Shown: positions 26,568 to 35,884 of the stretch, piece after piece
Position numbering within the stretch: the stretch's first letter is position 1
Layout: every line of letters starts with the position of its first letter
Program-made: the position numbers and the translations under genes
Notes under the pieces: generated by a model
What the model was told of the DNA's origin: nothing
The model's input: the letters and a program-made list of their open reading frames with translations, nothing else
Database searches by the model: none
Origin: HXMU1420-13 sp965228545
Lineage (GTDB): Bacteria; Bacteroidota; Rhodothermia; Balneolales; Balneolaceae
Length of the DNA stretch: 64,000 nucleotides
NCBI GenBank assembly: GCA_965228545.1
Contig: OZ245822.1
Span: 496,001-560,000, forward strand
Direction of reading: 5' to 3'

Positions 26568-28076
26568 TTAAAAATGAAACTGCAATGCAGCTACTGTGAT
26601 ACCTGATAATGTTGGATTTTCGTTGAAGGTACGCGAAACAAACTGGGTAGCAATGGATAAGTCCCAAAGCTTAGTTTCAATGGCAGCGCCAAAGCTGAAG
26701 TAATTTGGCAGCTCGGTTGCCAACTGTGTGCCTGCCCGAAGTGGTAAAAATTTCAGTGGACGGATTTCCACACCTGCCGATGCAACTAACTTTGTAGAGT
26801 TAAAGGCATTATTGGTGAGTCCAAGGCTCAAATCGCCCATAAGTTTTAGTCGATTTACTTCAAATAAAATCCCGGTATGAAGTGCTGTTGGTAGTAATAC
26901 AAAGTTAGAACCGCCATCTTTCGTTGCACTACCAAAAGGATTATTTACTGCAAACTGATCTACAAAATCGATGAACTGTCCCGGCGCACCAACAAAGGCA
27001 TTCGGCGACACATTAGTTGGAAATGAAGCCGCATTGGAAGTATCGGAATTAATACCAAGCTTCAGAGATTTATCATAAACCACGAAACCAATATCCGTGA
27101 TAGAAAAAGAAACACGTAATGATTTTTGAGTTCTTTGATCTGTATTCTCTAGCGTTGAAAAATCACTTCCTAAAGTAATCAGATAAGTCAATCCAAGATC
27201 GAGTCCGGCCCCATATCCCTGAGGGTTGAAAAGCTCATCGGTGATATTAGTGGTCAATGCTTGTTGAGCCGGAACTCCATTGAGGTATTCATCGGTGGCA
27301 GAGGCAAACGTGCCGGTTGCAGCATATTCAAAATCTTGAACCTGGCTAACACTTCCATTACTATGTTGAACATATTGATTTTCCCAAACTGCATTTTGAT
27401 AAGCACCGGCAATTACAAATTTGGGGGCAATACCAAGTGCAAGTTCATCAAGGCGAGGGGTCATATCAGAAAAGAACTGGAAAGATTCTGCAAAGCCAAT
27501 AGAAACTTCGTACAACGATTGATACCTATGCTTTAAAGTTCGATCGAGTATAGTTTGATTATCAACAGATTGTGTTTCGGTAGAATACCAACCTCGGCCA
27601 ACTTCAAAAGAAGAAGCAATTCGGTTTCTGATTGCGAAAGAAATAGCACGATGCTCATTCCTGATTTTGAAACCAAGTAGGGTTGCTTCAAGCCGCGTTT
27701 GATGTAACGAAGTTGTTCGGTTTCGAATATAATTCTCATCTAGAATCTCAGTTCTGTCTGCCGAAGTAATAGCATAAGCACCGGGTTGAAAAGCATACAG
27801 ATAATTCTCGAGGTTAGAACGTTGTTCGTTCAGATCACTAAAATTCTGCACCCCATTGAAGTATGTACCTGTAATGGCCAAGCCAACATCTATGGTTCGG
27901 ATGCGATCTGGAATAAATAAGTTCGCCGGATTATAAAAATTGGCATTATAATCGGTTATATAAGTGCTTCCACCACCTCCTAGAGCCACATTTTGAGGCG
28001 TTAACACAGGCTGTGCATACGCAGTGAAAACACTGAATAACACCATCACCCAACTAAGTGAGGTTCTTCTCCACAT
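26568..28076 (-). CDS. Outer-membrane beta-barrel protein
   Basis: A 502-aa exported protein with a signal peptide (1-21, ending AYAQ). The mature start has NVALGGGGSTYITDYNANFYNPANLFI, the alanine/asparagine-proline pattern seen at the front of FadL/PorV-like barrels of the Bacteroidota. Many amphipathic strands follow, for example LLGFKIRNEHRAISFAIRNR and GTQLATELPNYFSFGAAIE, and the chain ends AALQFHF with the aromatic last residue typical of Omp85-assembled barrels. Specific function unknown. It lies between lon and the helicase gene; the 24-base gap to the helicase stop suggests cotranscription. Confidence 0.75.
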   Translation of the reverse strand: MWRRTSLSWVMVLFSVFTAYAQPVLTPQNVALGGGGSTYITDYNANFYNPANLFIPDRIRTIDVGLAITGTYFNGVQNFSDLNEQRSNLENYLYAFQPGAYAITSADRTEILDENYIRNRTTSLHQTRLEATLLGFKIRNEHRAISFAIRNRIASSFEVGRGWYSTETQSVDNQTILDRTLKHRYQSLYEVSIGFAESFQFFSDMTPRLDELALGIAPKFVIAGAYQNAVWENQYVQHSNGSVSQVQDFEYAATGTFASATDEYLNGVPAQQALTTNITDELFNPQGYGAGLDLGLTYLITLGSDFSTLENTDQRTQKSLRVSFSITDIGFVVYDKSLKLGINSDTSNAASFPTNVSPNAFVGAPGQFIDFVDQFAVNNPFGSATKDGGSNFVLLPTALHTGILFEVNRLKLMGDLSLGLTNNAFNSTKLVASAGVEIRPLKFLPLRAGTQLATELPNYFSFGAAIETKLWDLSIATQFVSRTFNENPTLSGITVAALQFHF

Positions 28077-28100
28077 AAAAACTATTGTAAAACCGTCTTT

Positions 28101-30395
28101 CTAATCGATAACCTGAAGGGGGGCTGCCCTCAACATTAATTTCTTTTGTCCTCGTTTTTTGAAAAATACGACAACTTTAGCATCCATTCCTAATCCGCTA
28201 CGACTGATGATTTTACCGGGACCAAATTTGGCATGTATCACCTGAGCTCCAACAACAAAGGGATCTTCACCGGCTTCGTATTCGTAATGAATGGAACCTA
28301 GAGAAGAAGAACCTGTTTTTTTGGTTTTAGGTTTCTGCCAATCGTATTCAACATAACTTGAAGTATGGTTATCGTCCGATGTTCCCTCATAACTAAATCG
28401 ATCATTTTTTTGAGAAATGGTTGCACCGGTTTCAGTTCGTACCACACCCGGATCCACTTCATCCAGAAAACGGGAGCGAAGCTGTTGTTGCTCCTCGCCA
28501 AATTTAAAGCGCGATTTACAATAGCTAAAATACAAACGTTCTTCGGCACGAGTGATGGCCACATAGAATAGTCGTCGTTCTTCTTCGATGTCTGCATCGA
28601 AACCATCACGGCCACCAACCGGGAAAAGATTTTCTTCTAAACCAACCACAAACACTACGGGAAATTCGAGTCCTTTTGAGCCGTGCACAGTCATTAGCGT
28701 AATGGCAGGCTTGTTTTCGTCGAATTTGTCTCCGTCAGTAATCAGGCTGATTTCTTGCAAGAATGCGCTTAACGATGGTTTAGCTTTTCCACGTTCGTAG
28801 TAGGAGATTGCGTTTTGGAGTTCGATAATATTCTCACGTCGCATCATCGATTCGTGGGAATTCTCCTCAACCAACGCCTTCATGTATCCCGATTGCTCAA
28901 GCACATTTCTTGTAGCTTCAGAGATGGTGATTCCCATCGCCAAATCGGATCGGATTTTATTAATCATATCCACGAACTCACGTATGCGAACTTTTGCCGG
29001 TTTGTACACATTACTGTTTTCCACGTTTTCGAGAATATCCCACATGGTTTGCCCGGTTTCCCGTGCTTGCCTACGTAAATCATTGATCGATTTATTGCCG
29101 ATTCCACGCGACGGCTCATTGATGATGCGCACCAAATTGGTTTCATCGTGTTTGTTCACCAACAGCGTTAGATAAGCGAGTACATCCTTAATTTCTTTGC
29201 GCTGATAGAAGGAGAGACCTCCGATCAACTGATAGGCGAGGTCGTGCCGGCGTAATGCTTCTTCAAATACTCTGGATTGGTAATTGGTACGATAAAGGAT
29301 GGCTACCTGATTATTCGTGTATCCATGTCTCATCTTTAAATCGATGATATGCTGTGCTACGCGATTTGCCTCATCTCTCTCATCATAGTTTTGAAGCAGA
29401 ATAACCGGATCCCCTAACCCTTGCTCTGTCCATAAAGTTTTATCAAGCTGATTACTGTTTTTCTTGATAATGGAATCGGCACATTGAAGAATAGATTTTG
29501 ATGACCGATAGTTTTGCTCTAATGGAACCTGTTTAGCGTTCTCATAATCTTCCTTAAAGTTCAGGATATTAGAAATATCCGCACCGCGGAACGAATAAAT
29601 ACTTTGAGCGTCATCACCCACCACACAAATATTGTTGTACTTAGCGGCCAGCATTTTGGTCACTTTATACTGTGCGTGGTTTGTATCCTGATACTCATCA
29701 ATCAAAATGTACTTAAAGCGATCCTGATACTGCTCTAACACTTCCGGGTGTTCCTCAAATAGTTGAATGGGCTTTACCAGCAGATCGTCAAAATCCATGG
29801 CATTGCTTTGTTTCAGTCGTTTTTGATAGATGCTGTACACACGCGATGTGATATCGTCGAGGGTTGAGCTTACAAAACGATGCTGGAAGTTGTCTGGAGA
29901 AATGAGTTTATTTTTGGCATCGCTGATTTTATTTCGAATGGTTTTTGGTTTGATCTCTTTTGGATCAAAGTTCAATTCCTGAAGAATCTGTTTGATCACC
30001 TGTTCCGAATCGCTGGTATCATAAATAGTAAAGTCTTTGCCGTAGCCTAATTTTTCTGCTTCAAATCGCAGGATTTTTGAGAAGATGGAGTGGAAGGTTC
30101 CCATCCATAGCTTTTGCGCTTTATCTCCAATCAATTTAAGGATTCGCTCTTTCATTTCACGAGCGGCCTTGTTGGTGAAAGTAAGGGCTAGGATTTCGTT
30201 AGGAGCCGCCTTGTATTGTTGAAGGAGGTAAGCAATCCGAAAAGTAAGCACACGAGTTTTACCCGAACCTGCACCGGCTACAATCAGCAAGGGTCCTTGA
30301 GTAGTGGTAACTGCCTCATGCTGCTGTTTGTTGAGTCCTTTAAGAAAATCTGCCGGTTGTTGTGGCTCCTGAGGTTGAAGAGAAAAAGTTTTCAT
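28101..30395 (-). CDS. pcrA: UvrD/PcrA-type ATP-dependent DNA helicase
   Basis: A 764-aa superfamily 1A helicase for DNA repair and clearing of protein blocks. Motif I is GAGSGKT (41-47), motif II ILIDEYQD, motif III VGDDAQSIYSFRGA, motif IV LEQNYRS, motif V TVHGSKGLEFPVVFV, motif VI RRLFYVAITRAEE. The C-terminus has the PcrA-type Tudor-like segment (VIHAKFGPGKIISR ... VFFKKRGQKKLML) that contacts RNA polymerase. Length is normal. UvrD, PcrA and Rep cannot be separated with certainty, but the tail favours PcrA. It follows valS on the same strand after two hairpins. Confidence 0.9.
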   Translation of the reverse strand: MKTFSLQPQEPQQPADFLKGLNKQQHEAVTTTQGPLLIVAGAGSGKTRVLTFRIAYLLQQYKAAPNEILALTFTNKAAREMKERILKLIGDKAQKLWMGTFHSIFSKILRFEAEKLGYGKDFTIYDTSDSEQVIKQILQELNFDPKEIKPKTIRNKISDAKNKLISPDNFQHRFVSSTLDDITSRVYSIYQKRLKQSNAMDFDDLLVKPIQLFEEHPEVLEQYQDRFKYILIDEYQDTNHAQYKVTKMLAAKYNNICVVGDDAQSIYSFRGADISNILNFKEDYENAKQVPLEQNYRSSKSILQCADSIIKKNSNQLDKTLWTEQGLGDPVILLQNYDERDEANRVAQHIIDLKMRHGYTNNQVAILYRTNYQSRVFEEALRRHDLAYQLIGGLSFYQRKEIKDVLAYLTLLVNKHDETNLVRIINEPSRGIGNKSINDLRRQARETGQTMWDILENVENSNVYKPAKVRIREFVDMINKIRSDLAMGITISEATRNVLEQSGYMKALVEENSHESMMRRENIIELQNAISYYERGKAKPSLSAFLQEISLITDGDKFDENKPAITLMTVHGSKGLEFPVVFVVGLEENLFPVGGRDGFDADIEEERRLFYVAITRAEERLYFSYCKSRFKFGEEQQQLRSRFLDEVDPGVVRTETGATISQKNDRFSYEGTSDDNHTSSYVEYDWQKPKTKKTGSSSLGSIHYEYEAGEDPFVVGAQVIHAKFGPGKIISRSGLGMDAKVVVFFKKRGQKKLMLRAAPLQVID

Positions 30396-30452
30396 ACATC
30401 TAAAATAAGCGAAAGATTAAAACCTTCTGCTTGTGAAAAAATCTATTTTACC

Positions 30453-30506
30453 AAATGAGGGGTTTCAACCCCTCATTTATGAAACGGGTCACATTTATCG
30501 ACCCGT
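30453..30506 (-). terminator. Two adjacent hairpins downstream of valS
   Basis: ACGGGTC/GACCCGT (30484-30490 with 30500-30506) is followed on the minus strand by a near-perfect palindrome of 12-base arms (30453-30464 with 30467-30478, core GAGGGG/CCCCTC). They lie 14-67 bases beyond the valS stop. Neither is followed by a long T-run, so they may be 3'-end stabilising or attenuating structures rather than strong terminators. Confidence 0.5.
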
Positions 30507-30519
30507 AATCAAATATCGA

Positions 30520-33189
30520 TCACGCAAAATCTTTAAGCTGTTCTTTCAGCTTAGCTAAATTTGCCTCACCATCACGCTTTTTATTGCGTTCGTTTTCAAC
30601 CACGGCATCCGGGGCATTATTCACGAAATTGGCGTTATTCAATTTTCCATTTACGCCTTTCAACCAGCCTTCGATGCGTTTGATTTCACTTTCGATACGC
30701 TCGCGCTCTTTATCAACGTCGATGAGTCCGGCAAGGGGAACATACAATTCATGACCATCTACCAGTGAGGATGAACACGCTTTGGGCTTTTCAACATTCG
30801 CACCGATAGTGATCGCACTTAACGACTGTAATTGTTCCAAAATCCATTGATTGGAGGTTAGATTATCAGCTACCTCGGTATTGGTTGTTTTGATAAGAAT
30901 TTCCAACTCAGCCTTTGGCGAAAGCTGCATTTCTGCTCTGATATTTCTGATCGAAGAAACGAATTGCTGGAAAAGTTTGAAGATCTCAGCATCTGCTGTT
31001 CGATCAGCTTGCTCATCATACGTTGGCCATTCTGAAATACAGAGTGCATCCTCTGAACTACGCTCCTGAATGTACTGCCAGATTTCTTCCGAGATAAACG
31101 GCATGAAAGGATGAAGCAGCTTCATCAATACTTCGAAGAAACCGAGGGCAACGTTCATCATTTGAGGATCGAACTCTTTGCCATATTCAGGCTTTGCCAG
31201 CTCAATGTACCAATCGCAGAAATCATCCCAGATCAACGAATATACACTCTTGAGTGCATCATTTAAGCGATAGCTCGCAAAATTCTCGTCTACTTCTTTG
31301 ATGGTTTGCCGAATGCGTGTCATCATCCAACGATCTGCCAAATTGCTTTCGTCGATTTCTAACGTTGGCTGATACTCAACACCTTCTTTCATGTTAAGAG
31401 TAAGAAAGCGGAAGGCATTCCAGATCTTGTTAGAAAACTTTTTGCCCTGTTCACAAATCGAAGGATCAAAAGGAAGGTCGTTTCCGGCAGGAGTGGAGAA
31501 GAGCATCCCCATACGAACACCATCGGCTCCGTATGTTGAAATCAGCTCCAAGGGATCGGGAGAATTTCCCAAACTTTTGCTCATTTTCCGTCCGAGTTTA
31601 TCCCGTACAATACCGGTGTAATACACATTTTCGAAGGGAAGCTCATTGCGGTATTCGTACCCGGCAATAATCATTCGAGCAACCCAGAAAAACATAATTT
31701 CCGGCGCAGTAACCAAATCTTTGGTAGGGTAGTAGTAATCCACTTCTTCATCGGTATAAAAACCATCGAATACAGAAATTGGCCACAACCACGAACTAAA
31801 CCAGGTGTCGAGTACGTCCTCGTCCTGACGTAAATCACTGAATGCCATTTCCTGATCACCGGTTTTCTCGCGAGCCAGTTCAAGGGCGTCTTCTTCGTCT
31901 TTGGCAACCACAAAATCGTTCTCGCCATCCCCATAATAGAAGGCCGGAATTCGATGTCCCCACCATAGCTGACGAGAAATACACCAGTCTTTCACATTTT
32001 CCATCCAGTGGCGATAGGTATTTTTGAATTTAGGAGGATGAAACTGAATGTTGTCGTTCATCACATTTTCGAGAGCGGGTTGCGCCAACTCTTTCATCGA
32101 AACCCACCATTGCAGCGATAATCGGGGTTCAATCACCACATCGGTACGCTCCGAATATCCCACTTTGTTTTTATAATCTTCTATGGAAACCAGATTGCCC
32201 GATGTTTCTAAATCTTTGGCGATTTGCTTACGAACTTCAAATCTATCCATGCCTATGTATAGTTCGCCTTCTTCACTAACCGTACCGTCCGCATTCATCA
32301 TGTTTATGGTTTCCAAGTTATGGCGCTGACCCAATTCGTAATCGTTTACGTCGTGGGCAGGGGTTACTTTGAGGCAACCCGTTCCGAATTCCATATCCAC
32401 ATAGTCATCGAGAATGATAGGCACTTCTCGATTTACAAGCGGAACAATCACGCGTTTGCCATGAAGATGGGTGTAGCGCTCATCATTCGGATTAATACAA
32501 ACTGCCGTATCGCCAAGAATGGTTTCCGGTCGGGTAGTAGCGATGGTTACAAAATCTGAAGAATCTACAATCCGATAACGAATGTGGTACAGCTTAGAAT
32601 TCACTTCCTTGTGAATTACTTCCTCATCGCTTAACGCCGTTTTTGCTGATGGATCCCAGTTGATCATCCGAGCTCCGCGATAAATCTTTCCCTTATTGTA
32701 CAGATCGATGAAGGTGTCGATTACGCTTTCCGAGTACTTATCGTCCATCGTAAACGAAGTACGTTTCCAGTCGCAGCTGGCACCTAATTTCTTAAGCTGC
32801 TCAAGGATGATACCTCCGTGCTTGTGGGTCCATTCCCAAGCATGTTCTAAAAACTCATCACGACTCAAATCACCTTTTTTGATACCTTCTTCTCGTAGCT
32901 TTCGTACTACTTTTGCTTCTGTAGCAATAGAGGCGTGATCGGTTCCAGGCACCCAACACGCGTTGTAGCCTTGCATTCTGGCTCGGCGAATCAACACATC
33001 TTGAATGGTGTTGTTGAGCATGTGTCCCATGTGTAAAACGCCCGTCACATTCGGCGGTGGAATTACAATGGTGTATGGCTCTTTGGAGTGATCAACTTGA
33101 GAATAAAAGTAGCCTTGCTCCATCCAGTAGGCATACCATTTTTCTTCAATATTCGAAGGATCGTATTTTGAGGGGATTTCTTTTTTCAT
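30520..33189 (-). CDS. valS: Valyl-tRNA synthetase
   Basis: An 889-aa class I synthetase charging tRNA-Val. The ATP site has PPPNVTGVLHMGHM (HIGH-type motif, near 45-58) and GRKMSKSLGNSPDP (KMSKS). The large insertion between them holds the editing domain (ATTRPETILGDTAVCI, with GTGCLKVTPAHDVND). The anticodon-binding domain and a C-terminal coiled-coil arm (IDVKERERIE-like helix near 810-889) complete the usual ValRS plan. Start and length match the family. Confidence 0.97.
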   Translation of the reverse strand: MKKEIPSKYDPSNIEEKWYAYWMEQGYFYSQVDHSKEPYTIVIPPPNVTGVLHMGHMLNNTIQDVLIRRARMQGYNACWVPGTDHASIATEAKVVRKLREEGIKKGDLSRDEFLEHAWEWTHKHGGIILEQLKKLGASCDWKRTSFTMDDKYSESVIDTFIDLYNKGKIYRGARMINWDPSAKTALSDEEVIHKEVNSKLYHIRYRIVDSSDFVTIATTRPETILGDTAVCINPNDERYTHLHGKRVIVPLVNREVPIILDDYVDMEFGTGCLKVTPAHDVNDYELGQRHNLETINMMNADGTVSEEGELYIGMDRFEVRKQIAKDLETSGNLVSIEDYKNKVGYSERTDVVIEPRLSLQWWVSMKELAQPALENVMNDNIQFHPPKFKNTYRHWMENVKDWCISRQLWWGHRIPAFYYGDGENDFVVAKDEEDALELAREKTGDQEMAFSDLRQDEDVLDTWFSSWLWPISVFDGFYTDEEVDYYYPTKDLVTAPEIMFFWVARMIIAGYEYRNELPFENVYYTGIVRDKLGRKMSKSLGNSPDPLELISTYGADGVRMGMLFSTPAGNDLPFDPSICEQGKKFSNKIWNAFRFLTLNMKEGVEYQPTLEIDESNLADRWMMTRIRQTIKEVDENFASYRLNDALKSVYSLIWDDFCDWYIELAKPEYGKEFDPQMMNVALGFFEVLMKLLHPFMPFISEEIWQYIQERSSEDALCISEWPTYDEQADRTADAEIFKLFQQFVSSIRNIRAEMQLSPKAELEILIKTTNTEVADNLTSNQWILEQLQSLSAITIGANVEKPKACSSSLVDGHELYVPLAGLIDVDKERERIESEIKRIEGWLKGVNGKLNNANFVNNAPDAVVENERNKKRDGEANLAKLKEQLKDFA

Positions 33190-33254
33190 TGACTAATTTA
33201 CCACTGAGTGCTCAGAGGGCTTTTTGATTCAAGAGATTTTTTAATCAAAAGGAT

Positions 33255-33333
33255 AAGTTACAAAGTACCAAAGTACATGAGTTACAAAGTGAAATTTTCT
33301 CTGTCACTTTGTAACTCGGCAACTCTGTAACTT
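33255..33333. repeat. Nested inverted repeat built from GTTACAAAG/CTTTGTAAC units
   Basis: An inner perfect 14-base stem (33279-33292 with 33304-33317) sits inside outer arms AAGTTACA (33255-33262) and TGTAACTT (33326-33333). The outer right arm reaches the stop codon of rsmB. It may end the rsmB transcript. The near-repetition of one short word gives it a simple-sequence character. Confidence 0.6.
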
Positions 33334-34654
33334 ACTTGACACGTTCAAGAAGAACACCAAAGTGTCCGTCGCAGCCGTGTTTGTGTGGGAAGGTTTGGTA
33401 AGCTAGTCCATCCTCGGTAAGTACTTCTTCCGGTACAAAATCTTCCAAGGGCTGTAGCTCGAAGTTGTCGTCCATTTTATCAATCAGCTTCTTGATCTGT
33501 TCCATATTTTCTTCCGGCTCAAGTGAACAGGTGCTGTACACCAAACGTCCGCCAACTTTAACCATATTGGCTGCTTCTTCCAGTAATTGCTCCTGAAGTT
33601 CAACTGCTTTCTTAAGACCTTCTTCGTCTCTTCTCCAACGTAAATCAGCACGTTTGCTCAATACTCCGGTTCCGGTACAAGGTGCATCAAGTAATACAGC
33701 ATCAGCAAGTGGGAGTGAAAGTTCGAGTACATCACCACGGCGGATTTTAATATTCTCAGCACCATGACTGATGGCACTCTCCGCCAGTTTTTCGAGTCGA
33801 TCGGCAGAAATATCCACAGAAAGAATATCGCTTTGAGCTTCGGTGAGATCTGAAATCATGATAGATTTAGTACCCGGCGCTGCACACAAATCGTATATTT
33901 TTTCGCCCGGCTGAGGATCGAGTACAAAAGGAGCAAGACCGGCAGCAATATCCTGAACCTGGCAAAGTCCTTTGGCAAGCAATCCTTTTTCGATGAAAGG
34001 CTGCACGCTATCCACTTTATAGAAATTTGGTAACCAATCACTCTCTTCAAATTCCACGCCCATTTTTTCCATGCGCAATTCGAAGTTCTCCGGCTTGGTA
34101 CGGAGGGTATTTACTCGCACATAATAATTTGGGCGGGTGTTATTGGCTTGCATCAACTGAAACGCTTCACGCTCACCGAAACGCTTACTCCATCGGGCCA
34201 CCATCCACTCGGGGTGAGAGAAAGTAGTAGCAACCAATTTCGTGCGGTCTTTATATGCCGGCTTTGGTAGGTTTTCGATATCACGCTGTAAGTTTCGCAT
34301 AATCGCATTCACAAGATCACCGGTTTTGGAACCCAGCATTGCCTTTGCGATTTCAACTGCTTCATTGATAGCTGCGTAATCCGGAGTACTATCCATAAAC
34401 AGCAGATCGTAGATACCAAGACGTAAAATATTCTTCAGTTCGGCCTTCATCTCATCCACACCGATGCTCGAATAGTGGTCGATCAAGAAATCGAGATAAC
34501 TTCTGCGACGAAAGATATTTTGTACGTATTCGCGCACTTGTGCACGTTCGCGCGGTTCCAGTTCATCGGCGTAGGAGTAGTCTAGAATTTTTTTAAGATC
34601 AAATTCTATGAGTATATCAATACTTGCTGAGCGTTCTGAGAATTCAGTTTCCAA
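33332..34654 (-). CDS. rsmB: 16S rRNA (cytosine-967-C5)-methyltransferase RsmB
   Basis: A 440-aa enzyme. A NusB-like RNA-binding domain (residues 1-150, e.g. ARVREYVQNIFRRRSYLDFL) is followed by a SAM-dependent methyltransferase: YDLCAAPGTKSIMI, DAPCTGTGVLSKRADLRW with the motif IV cysteine, and YSTCSLEPEEN with the catalytic cysteine. It modifies C967 of 16S rRNA. The architecture fits RsmB rather than RsmF. It is preceded by tandem terminators, so it starts its own transcript. Confidence 0.92.
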   Translation of the reverse strand: METEFSERSASIDILIEFDLKKILDYSYADELEPRERAQVREYVQNIFRRRSYLDFLIDHYSSIGVDEMKAELKNILRLGIYDLLFMDSTPDYAAINEAVEIAKAMLGSKTGDLVNAIMRNLQRDIENLPKPAYKDRTKLVATTFSHPEWMVARWSKRFGEREAFQLMQANNTRPNYYVRVNTLRTKPENFELRMEKMGVEFEESDWLPNFYKVDSVQPFIEKGLLAKGLCQVQDIAAGLAPFVLDPQPGEKIYDLCAAPGTKSIMISDLTEAQSDILSVDISADRLEKLAESAISHGAENIKIRRGDVLELSLPLADAVLLDAPCTGTGVLSKRADLRWRRDEEGLKKAVELQEQLLEEAANMVKVGGRLVYSTCSLEPEENMEQIKKLIDKMDDNFELQPLEDFVPEEVLTEDGLAYQTFPHKHGCDGHFGVLLERVK

Positions 34655-34690
34655 GGGAGTACCGGTTTGTGATTCGAATTTATATGTATG

Positions 34691-34715
34691 AAAAAAGGTG
34701 ATTTGCGGTCACCTT
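34691..34715 (-). terminator. Rho-independent terminator (second of tandem pair)
   Basis: AAGGTGA (34695-34701) pairs with TCACCTT (34709-34715); on the minus strand the stem runs into TTTTTT. It ends 36 bases before the rsmB start. Confidence 0.7.
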
Positions 34716-34731
34716 CGGGTTGCATGCATCC

Positions 34732-34763
34732 AATAAAACAAGCCGATGGGTTAGACCGGCTTG
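34732..34763 (-). terminator. Rho-independent terminator (first of tandem pair)
   Basis: CAAGCCG (34739-34745) pairs with CGGCTTG (34757-34763); on the minus strand TTTTATT follows. It stops transcription coming from the membrane protein gene upstream. Confidence 0.7.
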
Positions 34764-35082
34764 CGAACAAGAAAGATAGAATTTTATAGGCTGATTTGCT
34801 AGTGTAAGAACGGGATATTTTACTGAGTAAGAGACTTCGAAGTACTCAGGAGTTCTTCCATCTAGTAGTCAGCTTATTCAATTTTATGTAGATCAATCAC
34901 TTTGCTCTGGATGACTTTTTTTAAGGGTTTTGGGAACTGTTAGATAGTCACTCAGAGCAAGTCGGCCGAAGCTTTAGCGCAGGTAGGCGCAGCGAAGAGT
35001 CTGCCAAACCATAAACCGAGCTAGAAATCACATTTTGAAGATCCTTTGATCGTCGCTTACGCTCCTCCTCTGGATGACTTTT

Positions 35083-35790
35083 TTATGAAGCAGTGCTAAC
35101 CTGATTCTGATGCACCGATAACGATCTATCGTTTTTAATCACCATGTACCCCCAGAAAATGAGAAGGATGCCAAGCAGTTCGGTTACGTACAGCACATAG
35201 GTGTAGCCAAATTTGGTAGCAGTTCCACCAATTCCGGGAAGTAATCCGCCAATAGCGATGAACAAATTACCCCAGAAACGACCACGGAAGTCTTGCGTAA
35301 TGTAATATTTCCAGGCCGAGTAAAATGCTCCACCCACTAAGAAAATTAATGCATAAATGTTAATAAACGGAGTAATTGCTCGGATGAACGTCCATTCAAG
35401 CACGTTTCCGTTTAGTTTTTCAGAAACTTTGCTTGCATCCAACGGGGAGAGGATCACCAAAATAGCAGAAATAATTAAAATGGTTACCAATCCCAGGGTA
35501 AGTTTGTTGGCGGTTGATTTCTTCATCAATAAATAAATAGTTCCTTGTGCAAGCGGAACTCCGCCTAAAAATGCACCGGCAATGTACCAGGCTTTAAAAA
35601 TGAATGGACTCCATCCGTAAATAGTATGGATGCTTTCGACTAACGTGCCAATTCCATAAAAAACTACACCGATAGTCCACCATAGCAAATAAGTGGCTTC
35701 GGGTTTTTGTCGCCAGTGATTATAGATTACGTAAAAGAAATAGACACAAAAAAGAGTAGTAGAAATTGGAATATACGCTACTAGAGGCAT
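35083..35790 (-). CDS. Multi-pass membrane protein of unknown function
   Basis: A 235-aa integral membrane protein with about seven hydrophobic segments (near residues 4-22, 34-54, 63-85, 97-113, 136-158, 172-190, 198-218) and short polar loops. The seven-helix spacing resembles a sensor or channel, but no conserved motif or retinal lysine context was recognised. It appears to be a single gene with tandem terminators far downstream. No family can be named. Confidence 0.6.
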   Translation of the reverse strand: MPLVAYIPISTTLFCVYFFYVIYNHWRQKPEATYLLWWTIGVVFYGIGTLVESIHTIYGWSPFIFKAWYIAGAFLGGVPLAQGTIYLLMKKSTANKLTLGLVTILIISAILVILSPLDASKVSEKLNGNVLEWTFIRAITPFINIYALIFLVGGAFYSAWKYYITQDFRGRFWGNLFIAIGGLLPGIGGTATKFGYTYVLYVTELLGILLIFWGYMVIKNDRSLSVHQNQVSTAS

Positions 35791-35884
35791 AGTAAATGAT
35801 AAATAGTTTTATTGCTATGATCGTAAAAGGCAACAATAAAAGAAGCGTATGTGAAGGTTTTGTGAAGAGCTCTCCTTTAATGAA

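Larger units (their letters stand above)
34655..35082. other. Intergenic region with tandem terminators and a 17-bp direct repeat
   Basis: I see no gene, tRNA or open frame of note in these 428 bases. They hold two minus-strand terminators and a direct repeat (CTCTGGATGACTTTTTT at 34905-34921 and 35068-35084). Between the repeat copies is a GC-rich patch (about 34961-35010) with self-complementary pieces such as CGGCCGAAGCTTTAGCG. The second repeat copy overlaps the stop codon of the upstream membrane protein gene, as if the 3' end had been duplicated. Confidence 0.5.

Noticed and set aside
33240..33340. CRISPR array suggested by repeated GTTACAAAG words
   Set aside because: The copies are inverted and partly overlapping, with no constant spacer length; they form one nested hairpin.
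34720..35082. A tRNA or structured ncRNA in the intergenic region
   Set aside because: No cloverleaf, T-loop or acceptor pairing was found; only terminator hairpins and a short direct repeat are visible.
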